DNA from: Erythroxylum novogranatense
Taxonomy: Eukaryota; Streptophyta; Magnoliopsida; Malpighiales; Erythroxylaceae
Direction: 5' to 3'
NCBI GenBank assembly: GCA_029891385.1
Contig: CM057225.1
Coordinates: 75,913,887 to 75,977,886 of the forward strand
DNA: 64,000 bases
Shown here: one piece after another, positions 57,287-64,000 of the stretch
How the letters are laid out: the number at the start of each line of letters is the position of its first letter
Numbering within the stretch: the stretch's first letter is position 1
Position numbers and translations under genes: made by a program
The notes under the pieces: generated by a model
What the model was told of the DNA's origin: nothing
What the model saw: the letters and a program-made list of their open reading frames with translations, nothing else
The model's database searches: none

Positions 57287-57510
57287 GCAAGACAGACGAA
57301 GTCCTACAGACGAAGTCACACAGACGAAGTCCTATAGACGAAGTCAAACAGATGAAGTCAGACAGACGAAGTCACACAGAAGAAGAAACGTAGACGCTAA
57401 ACAAAGTAGACGCTAAGGAAAGCAGACACAGACGCAAACGCTAAGTAAAAGTAAAAGCAGACGCAGACGCGAAGAGTAAAAGCAGACGCAGACGCAGACG
57501 CAGAGACACA
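57287..57510. repeat. cagacgaagtc / cagacgc tandem array
   Basis: First about seven units of 10-16 bp (cagacgaagtcctaca, cagacgaagtcaca), then acgctaa and gcagacgcagacgc units. It occupies the same place in U3 as the purine array at 6910-7350 of the sister LTR. The units share agacg but differ otherwise. Confidence 0.88.
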
Positions 57511-57658
57511 GACGCAAAAATACAGAAGAAGAAAAGAAGATGCGGAATTCAAAAAGAAGACGAAGGAGTCAGTTCGAGTTAGTTACAGAACTCAACTGAA
57601 TAACCGTTTCTTTAAAGATTCAAGAAACAAGAATCAAGAAGCAGTTGGAGAGGAAGGC

Positions 57659-57666
57659 TATAAATA
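57659..57666 (+). promoter_or_regulatory. LTR TATA box (Copia element 2)
   Basis: TATAAATA, aligned with 7502-7509 of the sister LTR. Confidence 0.65.
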
Positions 57667-58214
57667 CAAGTGGAAGTCGAAGATTGCAAAGTTAGTCAAA
57701 ATCAGTGAAGTTAAAAAAATTAGCAGATTTACAACTACGAGCTTATTGTTCGATTTAGCTGAGAGCTATTCCCATCTTGTAATAAGTGTTCAAACACTTT
57801 TCGAGAAAAAGTAGAGCAGATAGCTGCAGAGGCTAAGTGTGAAAAATATTGGTTGTAGAGACACAAGAGGCTCGCAAAGAATACTTGTAACGTTTGAAGA
57901 GATAGTGAAATCTCGGAAGAAACTCGAGGATCGGACGTAGCCACGGTTTGGGGTGAACCAGATAAATCTACGTGTCAAACTACTCTCACTCTACATCTCT
58001 ATATTTTAGATTTAAAGTTTTATCACTACTTAATTCATAAACAAAGTTTTTTCAAAAATTTTTGATTAATTAGAATCATCGGAAGTTCTCGTAAAGAATT
58101 TTATTTCTAATAAATGTTTTTGAAAGATTTTTAAAAGGGAATACACAATTCAACCCCCTTCTCGCATTCTATATTGTTTTATAAGTATTGTATTAACGTG
58201 TGATTCACTTCAAT

Positions 58215-58226
58215 TGGTATCAGAGC
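58215..58226 (+). other. Primer binding site of Copia element 2
   Basis: TGGTATCAGAGC two bases inside the LTR end, initiator tRNA-Met type. Confidence 0.92.
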
Positions 58227-58269
58227 CTGGTATCCAAGGATCACTTTAGCAAAGTGTGGATCAAAGATA

Positions 58270-59940
58270 ATGGCGGAATCACATGTATACATCGCAGAAG
58301 GAGCCTCAGTCACTAGACCTCCAGCATTCAACGGAGAAGACTATCATTACTGGAAAGATAGGATGCGGCTATTCATAGAATCTACTCATGTCGACCTATG
58401 GAACGTCATAGAGAATGGACCTTATACACCTGTAGATGAAGATGGCAATTCTATACCACGAATCAGATGGACGGCTGATCAAAAGGCAAGAATACAGTTG
58501 AACTCAAAGGCGAAGTTCTTCTTGACGTGTGCCCTAAGTAGGAGCGAGTATGACAAAGTCCACGTATGCGATACAGCAAAGGAGATGTGGGACACATTGT
58601 CCATCGCTCATGAAGGAACAAGCCAAGTTAAAGAATCCAAGATAAGTATTCTTGTGCACCAATATGAACTTTTCAGGATGAAAGATGAAGAATTTATTGA
58701 TCAAATGTTTGGAAGATTTTAAACAATTATCAATGGATTGAAAGCTCTCGGAAGAACGTACAACAATCAAGATCATGTTCGAAAGATCCTAAGAAGCCTT
58801 TCGAAGAGATGGAGACCTAAAGTTATCATGGTGCGAAGCCAAAGACTTGGCGTATTAAAGCTTGACGAGTTGCTTGGATCGTTGAAGATTCATGAAGTTG
58901 AACTCGATGCTGAAGACAAGCCCAAGCAGGACAAGTCGATAGCGCTGAAGGCCGGACAGAAGAATCACAAGACTCAAAGAAGGAGGAAATCATCAAAAGC
59001 GTTGAAAATTGAAGAACCAAAGGATGACGACTCCAGCCAATCAGAATCAGAGTCAAGTGATGATGATGACGAATTATCTTTCATCTCCAGAAAGATAAGA
59101 CGCATGTGGAAGAAGAAGTCCAAAGGAAATCAGACTTTCAAGAAGAATGGCAAAGATGAAGTCAAACCAGAAAAGTCACCTGTCATCTGCTACGAGTGCA
59201 ATCAGCCCGGACACTACAAGTCTGAATGTCGGACTCTAAATAAGAAACCAAAGAAGAGTAGAGAAGGCAAGAAAATCATGATGGCAACATGGGAGAACCT
59301 AGATTCATCAGAATCAGATACAGGTTCCGAAACATCTGAACATGCAAACATCTGCCTGATGGCCGAGGAAGATAGTGATGAGGAGGTAAAATCTGACTAC
59401 GATAATTTGCATGATGCCTACTCAGAACTATTAGAAGATTCACATGCTATTCTGAATCAGTACAAACTGTTAAAGAAAAAGTATGTAGAAAATATTAGAC
59501 AAACGGAAGAAATAGAGAGAGAAAATATCTGTCTAAAAAAGCAATTAGAAGAAAAGAATAAAGTTGTAGACAGATCAGAAGAGATTAATCAGCTTAAACT
59601 AAGAATTAAAAATTTTTCAACTGATTTAGCTACTTTCACAGAGAGCACTAAGAAAATTAATGAGATGCTTGGAAAATGTAAACATCCGAGTGATAAAACC
59701 GGATTAGGGTTTCTAGGTAACAAGACTCAGAATCATAAGAAACCTTTCTTTCAAAAGAGAAACCATAATAAATCTCGTCTTAATCAATGTTCTAGTTATA
59801 TGCATCAAAGAACACATCATATGCATACTACTAACCATAAAGGACCCAAGAAAATTTGGGTACCAAAAAATAAAATAGTTTCTCCTACAGATATCCTTCC
59901 TTGGAAGACACGGCAAGCACCATTGGTATTTAGACAGTAG
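58270..59940 (+). pseudogene. Copia element 2 Gag, one in-frame stop
   Basis: ATG at 58270. UBN2-type Gag (PPAFNGEDYHYWKDRMRLFI, AKEMWDTLSIAHEGTSQVKE, KILRSLSKRW), then Lys-rich and Ser/Asp-rich linkers. A zinc knuckle CYECNQPGHYKSEC (near 59191-59232) and a long coiled coil (about 59400-59690) follow. One TAA at 58720 replaces a Gln codon of the expected FQTIING, and the same frame continues on both sides to 59940. Protease follows in another frame after a one-base shift near 59900. Gag shape and the extra downstream frame point to the SIRE/Maximus side of Copia; this lineage call is tentative. Confidence 0.85.
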
Positions 59941-62909
59941 ATGCTCACGACATATGACAAAAAAAAGGTCTATGTTCCTAGACCTTCAGTATAAGAAGGG
60001 AGGATCGGTAACTTTCGGAGACAACCAGCAGGGCAAGATTATTGGAATCGATAAAATAGGTAAAGATTCCTTTGCATGCATAAATAATATACTGCTTGTT
60101 AATGGTCTGAAGCATAACTTGATTAGCGTCAGTCAATTGTGTGATTCTAGTTTCACAGTCACATTCAATCAAAATCTTTGCGAAGTCAGAAACAAAGATG
60201 GGTCTATACTTTTCTCGCCAAGAGAAGAAACAATCTTCTGAATTGATTTAGAAGATTTTCAAAGTCAAAATATTTCATGTTTTCTATCTTCCGAAGAAGA
60301 AAGACTAATCTGGCATAAAAAGCTAGGTCATGTCTCTTTTAAACATATTTCAAAGTTGGCAAAACATGATTTGGTAAGAGGATTGCCAAAAATAAGTTTT
60401 GACAAAGAGTTTTTCTGTGAAAACTGTTTGAAAGGAAAACAAGTTAAAACCTCCTTTTCCTCTAAAAGTTTTGTAACATCATCTAGACCTTTAGAGTTGT
60501 TACATATGGATTTATTTGGTCCAACTAGGACAATAAGTCTTGGCAGAAAGAAATATGGACTTGTTATTATTGATGACTTTACTCGATTTTGTTGGATATT
60601 GTTTTTATCACACAAAGATGAATCTTTTAAGTGCTTTAGGACCTTATCCAGAAAGTTACAGAATGAAAAAGGAATGTCTATAGCGATGTCGGGGTGATCA
60701 TGGTGGAGAGTTTGAGAATGAGAAGTTTAGATTATTCTGTGAGGAGAATGGAATTTCCCACAACTTCTCGGCTCCCAGAACTCCACAACAGAATGGAGTT
60801 GTTGAAAGGAAGAACAGGACGATTTAAGAGATGGCAAGGACCATGTTGTGTGAGATGAATCTTCCTAAGTATTTCTGGGCGGAAGCTGTGAATACAGCAT
60901 GCTATATTCAGAATAGAATTTTGTTGCGGCCCATGTTGAAGAAGACTCCTTATGAGTTATGGAATGGAAGAAGACCAAATATATATTACTTTCATCCATT
61001 TGGGTGCAAATGTTCTATTCTGAACACAAAGGAACTGTTGGACAAATTCGATTCAAAGAACTATCCAGGAATCTTTCTAGGCTACTCATCATCGTCTAAG
61101 GCATTTCGGGTGTTCAACCTTACTTCAAGGACAATTGAAGAGACCATCCATGTCAAGTTTGATGATAGTTCCTAACCCCATAAGGAAGATGACATGGAGA
61201 GGGCAGGTCCTTCAAAGAACTTAGATGATAGAACAGAAACCTCACCATCAGGAACTCAAGTAGACAAAGCTGAAGATATTCCAGAAACTATCGGACTGAA
61301 AAGAGACTAGAAATATAAAAGTTCTCATCCAGAAGAGTTGATTATCGGAGAGACTTCAGAAGGAGTTAGAACAAGGTCCAGATTCAGAAGAGAAGCTAAT
61401 GTGACTTTTATTTCTGAAATAGAACTGAAGAAGGTTGAGGAAGCTCTTCAAGGCGAAGCTTGGTGTTAGCCATGCAAGAGGAGCTGAATCAATTCACTAG
61501 GAATAATGTCTGGTCCTTAGTTCCGAAACCTTCTAAGAAATCCATTATAGGAACCGGATGGGTCTTTAAGAATAAGTTAGACGAATCAGGTAGAGTGAGT
61601 CGAAATAAGGCTAGATTAGTAGCACAAGACTATAATCAGCAAGAAGGAATAGACTATAATGAGACGTATGCTCCAGTAGTAAGACTTGAAGCTATTAGGA
61701 TTCTGCTGGCATATGCAGTTTGTCATGATATAAAGTTATTTCAGATGGATGTAAAGAGTGCATTTCTGAATGACTTTATAGACGAAGAAGTGTATGTTAA
61801 GCAACCACCTGGTTTCGAGGATGTTAAAAACCCAGACTATGTCTATAGACTTCATAAAGCCTTATACGGCCTGAAGCAAGCTCCTAGAGCTTGGTATGAT
61901 CATCTGAGTACCTTTCTTATAGAAAATGGTTTCAGTAGAGGTCAAGTTGATAAGACGCTCTTTAGGAAGAACTTCCAGAATGATTTTATTTTAGTTCAGA
62001 TTTACGTTGATGATATTATTTTTGGTGCTACCTCAAAAGAACTATGCATGAAATTTGAGAGTTTAATGAAGAAAGAATTTGAAATGAGTATGATGGGTGA
62101 GTTGAAGTTCTTTCTTGGGTTGCAAGTTAAGCAAACCGAAGAGAAAATCTTCATTCATCAATAAAAATATGTTAAAGAACTGTTGTCCAAATTTGATATG
62201 CAAAATGTGAAGCCTATGGCTACTCCGATGCATCCTTCAAACCTTTTGTCGAAAGATGAACTTGGTAAGAAGGTGGATCAAACCCTATATAGAGGGATGA
62301 TCAGTTCTTTACTGTATCTTACAGCAAGTAGACCTGATATCTTGTTCAGTGTTTGCTTGTGTGCAAGGTTTCAGGCCGATCCTAGAGAGTCTCATTTTAT
62401 TGATGTTAAAAGAATTATGAGATATCTCACAGGTACTACTGATCTTTGCTTAATGTTTGAGAAAGGTAAAGATTTCAGGTTAATTGGATATTGCGATGTG
62501 GACAATGCCGGAGATAGAATCGAAAGAAAGAGCACAAGCGGAGGATGTCACTTTCTTGGCGCAAATCTAGTTTCCTGGTCAAGCAAGAGACAAAGCTCAA
62601 TCGCTCTATTAACCGCCGAAGTAGAATATATGTCGGCTGCAAGTTGCTGTTCACAGACACTATGGATCAAGTATCAACTTGAAGACTACTCAGTTCGAGA
62701 AGAGGAGATTCAAATCTACTGCGACAACACCAGTGCAATCAATCTGTCAAAGAATCTGATTCAGCATTCTAGAGTGAAGCACATAGAAGTCAAACATCAT
62801 TTCCTGAGAGACTATGTTTAGAGGAAGGTGGTGCGTCTACAGTTCATCGAAACAGAGCATCAATGGGCAGACATCTTCACCAAACCACTGAGTGGAGAAC
62901 GGTTCTAGA
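59918..62909 (+). pseudogene. Copia element 2 Pol (protease, integrase, RT, RNase H)
   Basis: Protease region WYLDSRCSRHMTKK (59920-59960) with the catalytic D-S-G changed to D-S-R. The GAG-pre-integrase block LIWHKKLGHVSFKHISKLAK (60305-60370) is followed by an integrase core with HMDLFGPT, VIIDDFTRF and PQQNGVVERKNRT (60500-60820). RT has GTGWVFKNKLDESG, FQMDVKSAFLNDFIDEEVYV and QIYVDDIIFGA (61545-62030). RNase H has GMISSLLYLTASRPDILFSV, KSTSGGCHFLG, CDNTSAINLSKN and HHFLRDYV (62290-62820), then WADIFTKPL near 62868. Frameshifts lie near 60690 and 61455; several TAA, TAG and TGA codons replace Gln, Arg or Trp. Inactive, but less decayed than the Copia at 8-11 kb. Confidence 0.92.
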
Positions 62910-63235
62910 AGATCAGACGCAACCTTAACATGGCTATGTTAAGCGAACAGTCAGGCTAAAAGTAACGTCAAAACTAACGGCGTCAGATACAGTGAGTTAC
63001 AACTGGTAACTTCTCTGTCAAGGAAGTTTTGGAGGGAAAAATCTGATAATATCGAGGATCTTAATGATTCTAGAACACACCAGACTAGACCCTTCAAGTA
63101 GCCTGAAGTTGAAATCATTGCGATTACTCTCATCTCCAGACGGTTCATCTTGCTTTCCAATTTTCTTAATCATTCTACCTTAGATGAAGAGTTTTTCCAG
63201 AAAACAGTTTTCTTTCTGAAACAATTGAAGCAGCT

Positions 63236-64000
63236 ATGATTTTCGGAAGACATGTGGATTTCGAGTCATTGAGGAATGATGGAATGGACGTAGAACCAGA
63301 GATTGAAAGAGCTGGTTGGAGGAATTTCTTCTAGGTATGAGAACCAGTGTATACCAATGAGGTATTCAAGTTCTGGAAGAATGCTCAGCTTGTAGACAAA
63401 ACTGTGGTATCTTCGGTAGATGGTATATCTGTCATTGTCACTAAGGAGTTGATAAAGAAAGTGACTGATTGTCCATCAGTTGGTGAGACTCTGTCTACCA
63501 AGGCCGGTTGGATGTCCCAGGTTGGAATGAAAGAAGAAGATGTCAGAAGACAACTGTATGGAGTCAATGATTTATGGGAGAGGAAGACCTCTAGTTTGGT
63601 TCAGAAGGCTAGAGTTCTTCATGCAATTCTGTTTAATTGCATTCTACCCAGAGTAGGTTCAAGGTATTTGGTGACTACCCTGGATGAACAATGCTTGTTT
63701 TACCTGCTGAATCGCAACCTTGTTGATTTACCCTTCTTAATCTTTCACTACATGGTTAAGGGGATGAAGGATACAAATAGCTATCCTTATGGCATGCTTT
63801 TGACAAGGATTTTTAAGGAATCCGGAATCCTTCTACACAAAGGAAATAGAAGGATTGTACCAGTGAAGAGTAAGATTGATGCAATCACAATACGGCGAAT
63901 GGGTTTAAGGACAGTGACCAAAGAAGAAGCCGACTCTTCAAGGAGAACAATAACTGAGGGGGAGCGTGTTTTGAAGAAGACTTCCGATCTCAAGACAGTA
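63236..64000 (+). pseudogene. Env-like / putative plant transposon protein of Copia element 2 (runs off window)
   Basis: One frame from ATG 63236 (MIFGRHVDFESLRNDGMD) to the window end, 255 codons seen, broken only by two stops near 63332 and 63338. It aligns along its length with 4529-5200: GWRNFF, TNEVF, ARVLHAILFNCILPRVGSRY, LDEQCLFYLLNRN, PFLIFHYM, YPYGMLLTRIFKESGILLHK. The frame lies after pol, where SIRE-type Copia elements carry an env-like gene, but no membrane or signal segment is visible. The resemblance to the plant transposon protein domain is from memory. Function unknown. Confidence 0.78.

Larger units (their letters stand above)
57220..58212 (+). mobile_element. 5' LTR of Copia element 2
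   Basis: tgttaagtccaaatgac to gtgtgattcacttca, 993 bp, with a TATAAATA box at 57659-57666. It contains a cagacgaagtc / cagacgcagacgc array (57287-57510) where the copy at 6.9-8.1 kb has a different array. Its start abuts Gypsy pol, so the insertion point is exact. The 3' LTR is beyond the window. Confidence 0.92.

Noticed and set aside
1..64000. tRNA or rRNA genes
   Set aside because: No cloverleaf-like sequence with A and B boxes and no conserved rRNA stretch was noticed; only tRNA-complementary primer sites occur.

Overview
This window is repeat-rich nuclear DNA from a flowering plant, most likely a eudicot. It is AT-rich, has plant-type GT-AG introns, and holds two plant genes inside a dense pile of LTR retrotransposons. 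The host genes are (1) an AMSH3-like JAMM deubiquitinase, rebuilt here as 14 exons from 36780 to 47128 (538 codons plus stop), and (2) a single-exon DUF1645-family gene at about 51568-52341. I found no rRNA, tRNA, CRISPR array or prokaryotic feature.

Left part (1-35.5 kb), read as nested insertions. A long Gypsy-type LTR (1-4526) sits inside the 3' part of a Copia element. That element has a large env-like or 'putative plant transposon protein' frame (4529-6681) and a 3' LTR (6857-8067). It in turn interrupts a second Copia element at its protease; the remains of that element are pol at 8068-10975 and a short 3' LTR near 27398-27597. The second Copia is split by a 15.3 kb minus-strand, apparently non-coding long-LTR element (11563-26870) with the target duplication ATGTG on both sides. 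Inside that element are a 3.0 kb solo LTR (11606-14617, duplication GATGG) and two Copia fragments of one family in opposite orientations (16764-19551 minus, 19552-21003 plus). A decayed hAT transposase (about 28470-34240) follows, split by a 3.56 kb solo LTR (29870-33427, duplication TCATG). A LINE tail (minus), a triplicated 75 bp repeat and a candidate MITE lead up to the AMSH gene.

Middle part (36.3-52.4 kb). The AMSH gene carries a young 3.8 kb chromovirus (minus strand, LTRs differing at 4 of 366 sites, duplication TTTAG) in its fifth intron. That insert has an in-frame deletion fusing the reverse transcriptase N-terminus to the integrase core. The DUF1645 gene lies about 4.4 kb downstream on the same strand.

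Right part (52.4-64 kb). A broken minus-strand Del/Tekay-like Gypsy element (3' LTR, chromodomain-like tail, integrase, RNase H) is interrupted at 57219 by a plus-strand Copia element of the same family as the one at 4.5-8.1 kb: 5' LTR 57220-58212, gag, pol, then the same env-like frame running off the window end.

Most premature stops in the Copia frames can be explained by C-to-T change on one strand or the other (Gln, Arg and Trp codons turned into stops), as expected for methylated, silenced elements. The points most worth a second look are the conserved downstream frame shared by both Copia copies, the changing minisatellites at one fixed place in related long LTRs, an array of the palindrome AAGTCGACTT in a Copia LTR, and the clean deletion at an FSK microhomology in the intronic chromovirus.
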